Of a stretch of DNA of 15,814 nt, positions 1 through 7,244 are shown piece by piece. Every line of letters starts with the position of its first letter. Within the stretch, counting starts at the first letter, position 1. The stretch is from contig CANRDR010000021.1 of NCBI GenBank assembly GCA_947629425.1, forward strand, positions 1 through 15,814. The letters are read 5' to 3'. The position numbers and the translations under genes are program-made. Under the pieces are notes generated by a model. That model was given only the letters and a program-made list of their open reading frames with translations. It searched no databases and was not told the origin of the DNA. This stretch comes from an uncultured Bacilli bacterium (GTDB lineage Bacteria > Bacillota_I > Bacilli_A > RF39 > UBA660).

Positions 1-325
1 CTGCTTTATGATATTTACCAAGTAGTGCTCCCATAAAATAATAAGATGCTCTTATACTAGATGAATATTCTTTTGATATTTCACAGTTTACTACATTTTT
101 ATTATCTATTTCTAAATAATCGTTAACATAATTAATATCAGATCCAAGTACTTTTAACATTTCATTAAGTTTTTCAACATCACTTATATTAGGAACATTA
201 TAAATCTTACACTTACCACTTGAAAGTATTGCAGCAGGTAGAAGTGCAACTACACTATTTTTAGCACCACCAATTTTAATTGTGCCACTTAATTCTCTTT
301 GTCCTTCAATTATAAGTTTTTTCAT
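1..325 (-). CDS. murA: UDP-N-acetylglucosamine 1-carboxyvinyltransferase MurA, N-terminal part (runs off the left edge)
   Basis: MurA transfers enolpyruvate from PEP to UDP-GlcNAc, the first committed step of cytoplasmic peptidoglycan precursor synthesis. The 108 visible codons start MKKLIIEGQRELSGTIKIGG. They contain the substrate-binding K22-N23 pair in GGAKNSVVALLPAAIL and the conserved RASYYFMGALLG stretch (R92). The catalytic Cys loop would lie beyond the window edge. The ATG at 325-323 follows a textbook SD (GGAGGT, complement of 331-336) with a 5-nt spacer. The gene lies 57 nt behind mntP and has its own promoter candidate there. Low-GC Gram-positives often carry two MurA paralogues, and which one this is cannot be decided from the fragment. 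Family identity is clear by motif. Confidence 0.93.
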   Translation of the reverse strand, partial: MKKLIIEGQRELSGTIKIGGAKNSVVALLPAAILSSGKCKIYNVPNISDVEKLNEMLKVLGSDINYVNDYLEIDNKNVVNCEISKEYSSSIRASYYFMGALLGKYHKA

Positions 326-347
326 AAAGTACCTCCAATCTAATTAA

Positions 348-376
348 ATTATAATTTATATATCAAATTAAAGCAA
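348..376 (-). promoter_or_regulatory. Candidate sigma-A promoter of murA
   Basis: On the minus strand, TTGCTT (376-371) is separated by 17 nt from a perfect TATAAT (353-348). It sits in the 57-nt gap between the mntP stop and the murA SD. The -10 and spacing are consensus; the -35 is only half-consensus. It would let murA be transcribed independently of spoIIR-mntP. Confidence 0.5.
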
Positions 377-382
377 ATTAAA

Positions 383-925
383 TTAAATAGATTTTAAGAT
401 AAACATTACACTTAATATAAATAAGCATAAAGAACCAATTAAATAAGAATACTTTTTAAACAACTTATTTAAGTATTTTCCAATAGATAATCCTAAAAAA
501 GTTAATGTAAAACTACAAATAGAAAATACAGTTGATGATAAAAATATATTATCAGTAATAGCATGTAAACCCAAACCTACTGAAAAACTATCTAAAGATA
601 CACCTAATGCAAAAAGAATAGTACCTATTTTATTTAATTTAATATCTTTATTAGAAGGATTAATAAATTCAATAAACATTTGTAATGCTATAAAAAGTAA
701 TATAATACCTAATATTAAACTAGTTTTAATAGGTAGTACCTTAGTTATATAAGTTGATAAAAACACTCCTATTAATGGCATAATAAAGTGAAAAATTCCT
801 ACAATCAAACTAGTATTAAATATCTTTTTTACAGATAAATTATATATACCTATACAAGTTGAAACAGAAAATGTATCTATACTTAAACTTAATCCAATTA
901 AAAATAATAATATTAGTTCTTTCAA
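383..925 (-). CDS. mntP: MntP-family manganese efflux pump
   Basis: This is a small, all-helical membrane protein of 180 aa with about six hydrophobic segments, the usual MntP length. It has the two-repeat architecture of the family. The first repeat has SIDTFSVS (D17) and a following GIFHFIMPLIG stretch; the second has SLDSFSVGLGL (D112). These intramembrane acidic residues are the conserved metal-path positions of MntP, which exports Mn(II) from the cytoplasm. The start is TTG (925-923), placed 6 nt after AGGTGA on the minus strand; no ATG fits. It lies 23 nt downstream of spoIIR in the same direction and is probably co-transcribed with it. In B. subtilis, mntP (ywlD) also lies near spoIIR. 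I saw no Mn riboswitch in the short gap. Family call is firm; substrate is by homology. Confidence 0.85.
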   Translation of the reverse strand: MKELILLFLIGLSLSIDTFSVSTCIGIYNLSVKKIFNTSLIVGIFHFIMPLIGVFLSTYITKVLPIKTSLILGIILLFIALQMFIEFINPSNKDIKLNKIGTILFALGVSLDSFSVGLGLHAITDNIFLSSTVFSICSFTLTFLGLSIGKYLNKLFKKYSYLIGSLCLFILSVMFILKSI

Positions 926-948
926 AATTAATCACCTACCTAATATTA

Positions 949-1461
949 TTATTTATAGTTGTTTAATATTTCTAAAACTTTTGATTTATATTGTACATTA
1001 TTAGTATCATTATCAGTTACATTAATAGTACATAGTGGAGGAAATAATACACACCACCAATTTTCTCCTTCTCCTTTACCTAATTTAATAACTAATGATT
1101 CATAGTTACCCTCTTTATAAGTAATACCATGTAACTCTTTTTCTGGAAAATAATTATATCCATAATTTATATCATAATCATCACTATTTATTGTTGTTTT
1201 AACAATATTATTTATGTTATTTAAATCTTTTTTTATATTTAATCTAGCATTATCTATACTATTAGTATCTTTTAATACATTATTTAAATTTTCTTCTATT
1301 TTTTCTTTAACATTCAATTTAGTCATTTGATCTTCTATATTACTACTATTTGCAATAATTCTTATTCTTATTGCGTTTTCTGGTATTAATATTTCATTAT
1401 ATTCTTTATTGCTAACTAAAATTATTATTAATATACTTAATAATATAAGTACTTTTTTCAA
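949..1461 (-). CDS. spoIIR: Stage II sporulation protein R (SpoIIR), TTG start
   Basis: SpoIIR is the forespore-made signal that activates the SpoIIGA protease, so that pro-sigma-E is processed in the mother cell. The protein has an N-terminal hydrophobic export segment (KKVLILLSILIIILVS). It then has the family signature AIRIRIIANSSNIEDQ and the C-terminal signature GEGENWWCVLFPPLC. I place the start at TTG 1461, 12 nt after a GAAAGG SD (1479-1474), giving 170 aa. An in-frame TTG at 1473 directly abuts that SD and is less likely. At about 170 aa it is shorter than B. subtilis SpoIIR (about 220 aa), mainly at the C-terminus. The SD and start lie in or beside a strong hairpin. Its presence implies a sporulating ancestor or organism. 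Confidence 0.88.
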   Translation of the reverse strand: MKKVLILLSILIIILVSNKEYNEILIPENAIRIRIIANSSNIEDQMTKLNVKEKIEENLNNVLKDTNSIDNARLNIKKDLNNINNIVKTTINSDDYDINYGYNYFPEKELHGITYKEGNYESLVIKLGKGEGENWWCVLFPPLCTINVTDNDTNNVQYKSKVLEILNNYK

Positions 1462-1464
1462 ATT

Positions 1465-1502
1465 AAAACACAACCTTTCACAATATATATGGGTTGTGTT
1501 TT
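1465..1502 (-). terminator. 11-bp hairpin between prmC and spoIIR: terminator or attenuator
   Basis: Arms 1465-1475 and 1492-1502 are perfectly complementary (11 bp, GGTTGTG core) with a 16-nt loop. On the minus strand the descending arm ends in TTTT followed by AATTT, so it can act as the prmC terminator, starting 6 nt after the prmC stop. It also contains the GG of the only spoIIR SD and sits right before the spoIIR start. It could therefore limit both read-through into spoIIR and its translation. The structure is seen; the function is inferred. Confidence 0.65.
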
Positions 1503-1508
1503 TATATT

Positions 1509-2243
1509 TTATTCATTTATTATAAATAAATATCTATTTTTATTAGATAAATCTTTTTCTACTAATATTTTACTTTTAGGATAGTATTCTTTTGCTAAAT
1601 CTTTTAATACTTTTGACATATTATAAGATATTTCAAATGCAATTAGATTTTTTTTATTTAAAAAAGTTTTGCCTAATTCTAACATTCTTTTATAATATTT
1701 CAATCCATTTTCATTATCAAATATTGCATTTTTTGGTTCATATTTAATACTATTGTCTATATCATCAGTTTCTTTAACATATGGTGGATTTGATATTAAA
1801 ATATCATATTTATTTATAGGTTTATATTTAAATATATCACAATTTATAAAATTAATATCTGCATTATTTAATTTAGCATTTTTATTAGCTACTTTTAATG
1901 CTTTTTTGCTAATATCTAAACTAGTTATCTTTAATCCATCTAATTCTTTTTTTAATACTATACTAATGCATCCTGAACCTGTACCTACTTCTAAAAGAGA
2001 TGAATTAGTTAATTTTAATTTTTTTATATAATTTATTGTTTTTTCTACTAATGTTTCAGTTTCAAATCTAGGTATTAAGACATTTTTATTTACATTTATA
2101 TTATATCCATAAAAGTTAACATTACCAATTAAGTATTGTACTGGATAATCTTTATTTATTTTTTTTATAATAGGTTTTAAATTTTTATATTTTGATTTTA
2201 ATAGTTTCCAATCATTATCTGTAATATTATTTGGTTTTTCCAT
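1509..2243 (-). CDS. prmC: Release-factor glutamine methyltransferase PrmC
   Basis: PrmC methylates the Gln of the GGQ motif in RF1 and RF2 using SAM, which speeds peptide release. Its likely substrate RF1 is encoded immediately upstream. Visible motifs are IPRFETE (57-63), SAM motif I EVGTGSGCI (85-93) and the catalytic NPPY (152-155). At 244 aa it is about 40 residues shorter than B. subtilis PrmC. The shortening is in the N-terminal helical domain that positions the release factor. The ATG (2243-2241) overlaps the prfA TAA stop by one base (TAATG). Its SD (AGAGGG) lies inside the last prfA codons, so the two genes are probably translationally coupled. The protein ends 6 nt before a strong hairpin. 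Confidence 0.93.
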   Translation of the reverse strand: MEKPNNITDNDWKLLKSKYKNLKPIIKKINKDYPVQYLIGNVNFYGYNINVNKNVLIPRFETETLVEKTINYIKKLKLTNSSLLEVGTGSGCISIVLKKELDGLKITSLDISKKALKVANKNAKLNNADINFINCDIFKYKPINKYDILISNPPYVKETDDIDNSIKYEPKNAIFDNENGLKYYKRMLELGKTFLNKKNLIAFEISYNMSKVLKDLAKEYYPKSKILVEKDLSNKNRYLFIINE

Positions 2244-3298
2244 TAATTTCCCTCTAATTTTAGTTTTTGATCTTCTGTTATTAATGCTTCTATTATTTCA
2301 TCAAGATTACCTTCCATTACTTTATCTAGATTCATTACACTAAAATTAATTCTATGGTCTGTTACTCTATTTTGTGGATAATTATATGTTCTTATTTTTT
2401 CAGAACGATCTCCTGTACCTATTTTTTTTCTTCTTTCATTTCCTAAGTTGTCTTCTAATTCTTTTAATTTCATATTATATAATCTTGTTTTTAATATTTT
2501 TAAACCTTTTTCTTTATTTTTTATTTGACTTCTTTCTGTTTGTGAATAAACTATTATTCCTGTAGGTATATGCGTTAGTCTTACAGCAGAATCTGTTGTA
2601 TTTACTCCTTGGCCACCACATCCACTAGATCTTGTTATATCTATTCTTACTTCATTCATATCTAATTCAAAATCAAATTCATCTGCTTCTGGCATTACTA
2701 AAACTGTTGCAGTAGATGTATGTACTCTTCCTTGTGTTTCTGTTGCAGGTACTCTTTGTACTCTATGAGAACCGCTTTCAAATTTTAATTTGCTATAAAC
2801 GTTTTCTCCTTTTACAGAAAATTCTATTTGTGAATATCCTCCAGAAGTTCCTTCTTCACTATTAGTTATTTCTATTTTCCAATTATTCTTTTCTGCATAT
2901 TTTGAATACATTCTAAATAAGTCGCCTGCAAATATATTGGCTTCATCTCCACCTGCAGCACCTCTTATTTCCATAATGATATCTTTTCCATCATTTTCAT
3001 CTTTTGGTATTAGTAATATTTCTATTTCTTTTAATAGTTCTTCTTTTCTTGATTCAAGATTAGATATTTCTTCTTTTGCAATACTAGACATTTCAGGATC
3101 ATTTAACATATCATTTAATCCTTCTAATTCTGTATTTATATTAATTAGTTCATCATATGCTTTTACAGTATCTTCTAACCCACTTTTTTCTATAGATAAT
3201 TTTTTCATTTTGTTATAATCATTAACTATTTCTGGATTAAGTAATTCTTCAGATATTTCATCATATCTTTTTTTTATTATAGCTAATCTTTCTATCAT
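2243..3298 (-). CDS. prfA: Peptide chain release factor 1
   Basis: RF1 reads UAA and UAG stop codons in the ribosomal A site and triggers peptide release. The 351-aa protein has the usual order: an N-terminal coiled-coil-like helical domain (1-100), the HRVQRVPATETQGRVHTST segment with the RF1-type stop-reading tripeptide PAT (184-186), and the catalytic GGQ (228-230) in SSGCGGQGVNTTDSAVR. PAT rather than the RF2 SPF separates it from RF2. The start is ATG with a strong SD (AGAGGGTG) that begins at the rpoE stop codon, leaving a 15-nt gap. Its use fits the window: every stop seen here is UAA or UAG. It lies second in rpoE-prfA-prmC. Confidence 0.96.
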   Translation of the reverse strand: MIERLAIIKKRYDEISEELLNPEIVNDYNKMKKLSIEKSGLEDTVKAYDELININTELEGLNDMLNDPEMSSIAKEEISNLESRKEELLKEIEILLIPKDENDGKDIIMEIRGAAGGDEANIFAGDLFRMYSKYAEKNNWKIEITNSEEGTSGGYSQIEFSVKGENVYSKLKFESGSHRVQRVPATETQGRVHTSTATVLVMPEADEFDFELDMNEVRIDITRSSGCGGQGVNTTDSAVRLTHIPTGIIVYSQTERSQIKNKEKGLKILKTRLYNMKLKELEDNLGNERRKKIGTGDRSEKIRTYNYPQNRVTDHRINFSVMNLDKVMEGNLDEIIEALITEDQKLKLEGN

Positions 3299-3313
3299 AA
3301 AAACACCCTCTAT

Positions 3314-3748
3314 TTATGCTACATCATTTTCTTCATTTTCATCTAATATTACTAAATCTTTTAAATCATCATCAGATTCGTCATCATCAATTATTTCATC
3401 ATCATAATTAATTTCATCATCTATATCTTCTTTTTCTTCTACTTCTTCATCATCAACAACTATGTCTTCGTCTTCATCTTCATCTATAACTAATTTAGTT
3501 CTATGATTTATTTTTAAATCCCAGAATCCTTTTTCAAGCATTATAAATCTTTTATCTGTTGATAATAATTCAAAGAAATCTACTAAATGATCTTCAAAAT
3601 CTTTTTCAGGTAAACTCATTACTTTAATAACTTCTTTAAATAAATCTTGTATTTTCATTTTCTTTTTGTTATTTTCTAAAATAACGTATGCAACATCATC
3701 ATAAGACATTGTAGCAAGTTCATCATCTGTTAATTTAATTGATTTCAT
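3314..3748 (-). CDS. rpoE: RNA polymerase delta subunit RpoE
   Basis: Delta is a Gram-positive (Bacilli) RNA polymerase accessory subunit that promotes polymerase recycling and promoter selectivity through an acidic tail. The first 85-90 residues form the winged-helix (HARE-HTH) domain, including MSYDDVAYVILENNKKKMKIQDLFKEV in two helices and a GFWDL strand. The rest is a disordered Asp/Glu run typical of delta. I chose ATG 3748 (144 aa). An in-frame TTG at 3763 lies inside the SD sequence GGAGGT (3761-3756), so it cannot be the start. It is the first gene after a near-consensus promoter and is followed 15 nt later by prfA. Presence of delta points to Bacilli rather than Clostridia. Confidence 0.92.
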   Translation of the reverse strand: MKSIKLTDDELATMSYDDVAYVILENNKKKMKIQDLFKEVIKVMSLPEKDFEDHLVDFFELLSTDKRFIMLEKGFWDLKINHRTKLVIDEDEDEDIVVDDEEVEEKEDIDDEINYDDEIIDDDESDDDLKDLVILDENEENDVA

Positions 3749-3796
3749 TAATATAACCTCCAATTTAAATACATATAAGTATTTAAAACAAATATA

Positions 3797-3824
3797 ATTT
3801 TATCACAACATATATTATTGTCAA
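3797..3824 (-). promoter_or_regulatory. Promoter of rpoE-prfA-prmC
   Basis: On the minus strand, TTGACA (3824-3819, perfect -35) is followed after 16 nt by TAAAAT (3802-3797) with an extended -10 TG (TGATAAAAT). It lies between the stop of the upstream small gene (3830) and the rpoE SD, at a normal distance from the rpoE start. Confidence 0.8.
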
Positions 3825-3829
3825 CTACT

Positions 3830-4168
3830 TTATTTATATTCTATTTTTATATGATTAATTGTATTCTCTTCTGTTTCTATTTTATATATTATTTCTATTA
3901 AGTTATCATTATTAATATATTTTTCTAATTCTATATTAGTATTTAATATATAATTATTATTTTTTAAAAGAATAATACATAATAATTTTTTTAAATCTAA
4001 TTTTATATTATAATCTTTATTGTCTTTAATAAAATAACTATTTTCTATTATATATTTATCTTTATCTATATTAAATATTAATTTATTATTTGTATTTATA
4101 CAATTTATATTTTTTTTATTTATTATTGCTTTTTTATTTTTTATTAATTTAAAATCTATTTTTTTCAT
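3830..4168 (-). CDS. Small protein, possibly DUF1934/YwiB-like (calycin-type barrel)
   Basis: A 112-aa protein, extremely rich in Asn, Ile and Lys, with no membrane segment or signal peptide. It appears to alternate short beta strands, as in NNKLIFNID, KYIIENSYFIK and LIEIIYKIETEEN. Its C-terminus has the pattern I-x-I-x-Y followed by E and then H-x-x-x-I-x-Y, which resembles the end of YwiB-type DUF1934 proteins (about 140 aa). I know that family from genes near argS/rpoE in Bacilli, which fits the position just upstream of rpoE. That assignment is a weak inference from pattern and context, and the protein is short for the family. The ATG (4168-4166) has a good SD (AAGGGA) and an extended -10 promoter behind it, so the gene itself is credible. 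Confidence 0.7.
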   Translation of the reverse strand: MKKIDFKLIKNKKAIINKKNINCINTNNKLIFNIDKDKYIIENSYFIKDNKDYNIKLDLKKLLCIILLKNNNYILNTNIELEKYINNDNLIEIIYKIETEENTINHIKIEYK

Positions 4169-4190
4169 AATATATTCCCTTTTGCGTTAC

Positions 4191-4201
4191 ATTTTATCAC
4201 A
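4191..4201 (-). promoter_or_regulatory. Extended -10 promoter of the small gene upstream of rpoE
   Basis: The minus-strand 11-mer TGTGATAAAAT (4201-4191) contains an extended -10 (TGATAAAAT) about 20 nt before the SD. No clear -35 is visible. The identical 11-mer forms the -10 region of the rpoE promoter. Confidence 0.55.
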
Positions 4202-4220
4202 TATTTTATTAAATTGCACT

Positions 4221-4226
4221 TATAAT
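4221..4226 (+). promoter_or_regulatory. Candidate -10 box for the PBP gene
   Basis: A perfect TATAAT lies 39 nt before the chosen PBP start, in the 87-nt divergent gap. No convincing -35 is found at 16-18 nt spacing, so this is tentative. Confidence 0.35.
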
Positions 4227-4264
4227 TAATACTTTTTTTTACATAATATTTTTAGGTGATACTT

Positions 4265-6178
4265 TTGAAACACATTATATTTATTATTAAATCTTGTATT
4301 TTTCTTTTTATCTCTTTTATTGTATGCTTAACATGTTTATATGTTTATGCTTATTTATCACCTGGAATAGATTTGAAATCAACTAATTCTTTATATATAT
4401 ATGATAATAGAGAAGAACTTGTATATCAGGGTTCTGGTAGTAGTGAATGGGTAGAGATAAATGATGTTAATGAAAATTTTGTTAATGCTATTGTATCTGT
4501 TGAAGATAAACATTTTTTTGATCATAAGGGTTTTGATTATTTACGTATTTTAAAATCTTTATATTTAAATTTTAAAAATGGATATATTACTCAAGGTGGT
4601 AGTACTATTAGTCAACAATATATTAAAAATATGTATTTAACGTTTGATCAGACATGGTCTAGAAAATTACAAGAAGCGTTTTTAACTTTAAAACTAGAAA
4701 CTCATTATTCTAAGGATGATATATTAGAAGGTTATATAAATACTATTAATTTTGGACAAGGTTGTTTTGGTGTTAGTGAAGCAAGTCAGTATTATTTTAA
4801 TAAAAAACCATTAGATTTAACTTTAGAAGAATCTATTATATTAGCAGGTATTCCTAAAAGTCCCGAAAATTATAATCCTATATCTAATTATGATAATTCT
4901 ATTAAACGTGCTAAAGTTGTTGCTCAAAGTATGTTAAATAATAATAAAATAGATAAAGAAACTTATGATAATTTATTTAAAGAAAAAATAGAATTATATG
5001 GTAAAAATAAAACTTATAATTTACAAACTTTAATGTATTATCAAGATGCTGTTATAAGTGAATTAAAATCATTGAATGGTATTCCAGATAGTTTAATAGA
5101 TTCTGGTGGTATAAAAGTGTATACTAATTTAGATATTGATGCTCAAACTCAACTTGAAACTTCTATTTTAAATAATATGAAAGAAGATGATACACAGGTT
5201 GCTAGTATTATGGTAGAACCATCAACTGGTAAAATACTTGCACTTGTTGGTGGAAAAGATTATAAGGTTAGTCAATATAATAGAATGACTATGGCTAAAA
5301 GACAAGTAGGTTCTACTATTAAGCCCTTCTTATACTATACTGCTTTAGAGAATAATTTAACTAGTGCTTCTAAGTTTTTAAGTGAAGAAACTACATTTGT
5401 ATTTTCTAATAATCAAACGTATAGTCCTACTAATTATGGTAAAAGATACGCTAATAAAGAAATTACTATGGCAGCAGCACTAGCGTATTCAGATAATATT
5501 TTTGCTGTTAAAACTCACTTATTTTTAGGGGAAGAAAAACTTGTTAATACTTTAAAAACTGTTGGTTTAGAAGAAGAATTAGAAGCAATTCCATCTTTAG
5601 CATTAGGTTCTAAAGAAATTAATTTATTAGATTATGCTAATGCATATACTACTCTAGCAAGTGGTGGGTATAAAAATGATATATATTTTATAGAAAAAGT
5701 AGAAGACTTAAATGGTAATATTTTATATGAACATAAAAGTAAAAAAGATTTAGTTTTAAATACTAATTATTTGTATATTTTAAATGAAATGATGTCTAAT
5801 TCTTATAATGCTAATTTTATTAGTTACAATTCACCTACTGCATTATCTATTGCATCTAAACTTACTAAAAAATATGCAATAAAAAGTGGTACAACTTCTA
5901 ATGATTATTGGTTAGTTGGATATAATCCTGATATATTTTGTTTAGTTTGGACTGGAAATGATAAGAATGCAACAGTTGAATCTACTTATTCTATGATAAC
6001 TAAAAATATATGGGCTGATACTGTTGAAGCATATTTAAAAGATAAAGAAGAAAATTGGTATCAAAAACCACAAAATGTTGAAGCAGTATATTTAGATCCT
6101 GTTAGTGGAGAATATTTAGATAATGGTAAAGGTTCTATATTCTATTTCTTAAGAGGTACTGAACCTAGTGAAAATTAA
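4265..6178 (+). CDS. Class A penicillin-binding protein (bifunctional glycosyltransferase/transpeptidase)
   Basis: It polymerises lipid II into glycan strands and cross-links them outside the membrane. A cytoplasmic tip and one membrane anchor (about residues 4-30) precede the GT51 domain. That domain has the catalytic EDKHFFDHKGFD motif (E80-D81), GGSTISQQ and a KLETHYSKDDILEGYIN stretch. The transpeptidase domain follows with SxxK in GSTIKPF (S350, K353), SxN as SDN (409-411) and KSGT (540-543), so both active sites look intact. I chose TTG 4265, which sits 5 nt after the SD AGGTGA (4254-4259). The longer start GTG 4256 lies inside that SD. Length is 637 aa, at the short end for class A PBPs, with little C-terminal extension. 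It is divergent from the small gene upstream of rpoE and ends in a terminator. Confidence 0.93.
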   Translation: MKHIIFIIKSCIFLFISFIVCLTCLYVYAYLSPGIDLKSTNSLYIYDNREELVYQGSGSSEWVEINDVNENFVNAIVSVEDKHFFDHKGFDYLRILKSLYLNFKNGYITQGGSTISQQYIKNMYLTFDQTWSRKLQEAFLTLKLETHYSKDDILEGYINTINFGQGCFGVSEASQYYFNKKPLDLTLEESIILAGIPKSPENYNPISNYDNSIKRAKVVAQSMLNNNKIDKETYDNLFKEKIELYGKNKTYNLQTLMYYQDAVISELKSLNGIPDSLIDSGGIKVYTNLDIDAQTQLETSILNNMKEDDTQVASIMVEPSTGKILALVGGKDYKVSQYNRMTMAKRQVGSTIKPFLYYTALENNLTSASKFLSEETTFVFSNNQTYSPTNYGKRYANKEITMAAALAYSDNIFAVKTHLFLGEEKLVNTLKTVGLEEELEAIPSLALGSKEINLLDYANAYTTLASGGYKNDIYFIEKVEDLNGNILYEHKSKKDLVLNTNYLYILNEMMSNSYNANFISYNSPTALSIASKLTKKYAIKSGTTSNDYWLVGYNPDIFCLVWTGNDKNATVESTYSMITKNIWADTVEAYLKDKEENWYQKPQNVEAVYLDPVSGEYLDNGKGSIFYFLRGTEPSEN

Positions 6179-6199
6179 GGCAATATTCTTGTCTTTTTT
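6177..6199 (+). terminator. Intrinsic terminator after the PBP gene
   Basis: Stem 6177-6183 / 6189-6195 (7 bp with one G-U pair, AAGGCAA and TTGTCTT) with a 5-nt loop runs into a U-rich tail. It overlaps the PBP stop codon. Confidence 0.65.
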
Positions 6200-6220
6200 A
6201 GTTTTTATTTTTTAAGTTTA

Positions 6221-6249
6221 TTGTAGAAAGTTATTTTTTATGTTATTAT
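6221..6249 (+). promoter_or_regulatory. Candidate promoter of the anchored-protein gene
   Basis: TTGTAG (6221-6226), a 17-nt spacer and TATTAT (6244-6249) with a TG one base upstream of the -10 (extended -10). The SD AGAGG and ATG follow within 25 nt. Confidence 0.5.
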
Positions 6250-6271
6250 CTTATTATGAAAGAGGTTTTAT

Positions 6272-7180
6272 ATGGAAGCAAAAAAGAGTAATAGTGGGTT
6301 AATAGTGTTGATAGTAGTTTTAGTTATATTAATATTAGGATTAGGGGGATTTATTGGTTATAGTTTATTAAATGGCAATTTAACATTTGATAATAACAAT
6401 AATAATAGTAGTAATGAAAATAACAATAATGAAAATAATCAACAAGAAGAAATAGAAATTTCTAATGAAGAAATTAATACTTATTTAAGTTATGTACCAT
6501 TTAGTTATACTAATATGTATGATGATGACGATATGTCTAATGGTTTAGATGCTTATAGTGGTAAAACAACTAATCTTGATAATATTAATAAAGAAATATT
6601 ATGGGAAAATGCATTTGATAAAGTTACTAATGGTGGTTTAGTTGATGACACCAAAGAAATTAATATAAAAGTAAAAAATGAAATATGTGGAAAAGATGAA
6701 TATGATGAATATAAAAGTTGTACACCGAGTGATATAATTAGTAAAGTTGACATGGACACTGAACTTAAAACTATGTATAATATAGAAAATCAATCAATTA
6801 ATTCTTTTAATGTAGCAGGTGGCAGAGCAACTTTTTATGATACTTTTTATGCAGTATTTTATGCTGCTGGTTCATCTAATCAAGAAAAAGTAAGTGTTCT
6901 AGATAAATATGAAATAGAAAATGATAATCTTATAATATATGAAAAGGCTGGATTTATTTTAGAAGATTTCGGTAATTACATAGTTTATAAATTCCGTGAA
7001 GATTATAACAAAAATGTAGTCAAGAAATTTGAAGGAACAATTGATGAAAGTGATACTCGTGAAAAAGAAGCAAAAGATTATATTAAAGATAACATAAATG
7101 ATTTTGCAACATTTAAACATACATTTAAATTAAATAAAGAAACAAATAAATATTATTGGTATCAAACAGAAGTAGTCTAA
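6272..7180 (+). CDS. Membrane-anchored extracellular protein of unknown function
   Basis: I do not recognise a family. The 302-aa product has a short charged N-terminus (MEAKKSNSG), one strong transmembrane segment (about 9-33) and an Asn/Glu-rich flexible linker (about 39-60). A soluble domain of some 240 residues follows and should lie outside the cell. That domain has two cysteines (C139, C150) close enough for a disulfide, and acidic and aromatic residues in NMYDDDDMSNGLDAYSG. The C-terminal part, with KYEIENDNLIIYEKAGFI and YIVYKFREDYNK, looks like beta strands, as in the C-terminal domains of many Firmicute anchored proteins. The ATG is supported by SD AGAGG 6-7 nt upstream. The gene is a single unit between terminators. 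It could help with envelope functions next to the PBP, but that is speculation. Confidence 0.85.
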   Translation: MEAKKSNSGLIVLIVVLVILILGLGGFIGYSLLNGNLTFDNNNNNSSNENNNNENNQQEEIEISNEEINTYLSYVPFSYTNMYDDDDMSNGLDAYSGKTTNLDNINKEILWENAFDKVTNGGLVDDTKEINIKVKNEICGKDEYDEYKSCTPSDIISKVDMDTELKTMYNIENQSINSFNVAGGRATFYDTFYAVFYAAGSSNQEKVSVLDKYEIENDNLIIYEKAGFILEDFGNYIVYKFREDYNKNVVKKFEGTIDESDTREKEAKDYIKDNINDFATFKHTFKLNKETNKYYWYQTEVV

Positions 7181-7207
7181 TAGAACAAATTAATTGTTCT
7201 ATTTTTT
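7179..7207 (+). terminator. Intrinsic terminator after the anchored-protein gene
   Basis: A perfect 10-bp stem (7179-7188 with 7194-7203, AATAGAACAA and its complement) with a 5-nt loop is followed by a run of T. It includes the last bases of the stop codon. Confidence 0.85.
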
Positions 7208-7244
7208 ATAAAAATAAAATATTCATTACAGAAAATCATCATAA

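Noticed and set aside
1462..1473. spoIIR start at TTG 1473
   Set aside because: It directly abuts the GAAAGG SD with no spacer; TTG 1461 fits better, though the longer form cannot be fully excluded.
1503..1560. Sigma-F promoter for spoIIR upstream of the hairpin
   Set aside because: I looked for GYATA and the purine-rich -10 of sigma-F at proper spacing and found no convincing match.
1753..3218. Plus-strand ORFs of 60-95 codons over prmC and prfA (and similar ones over mnmG, mnmE, jag, and minus-strand over the anchored protein)
   Set aside because: They are antisense shadows of clearly conserved genes, with low-complexity Phe/Leu/Ser translations and no SD.
3749..3763. rpoE start at TTG 3763
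   Set aside because: This TTG lies inside the GGAGGT SD that serves ATG 3748.
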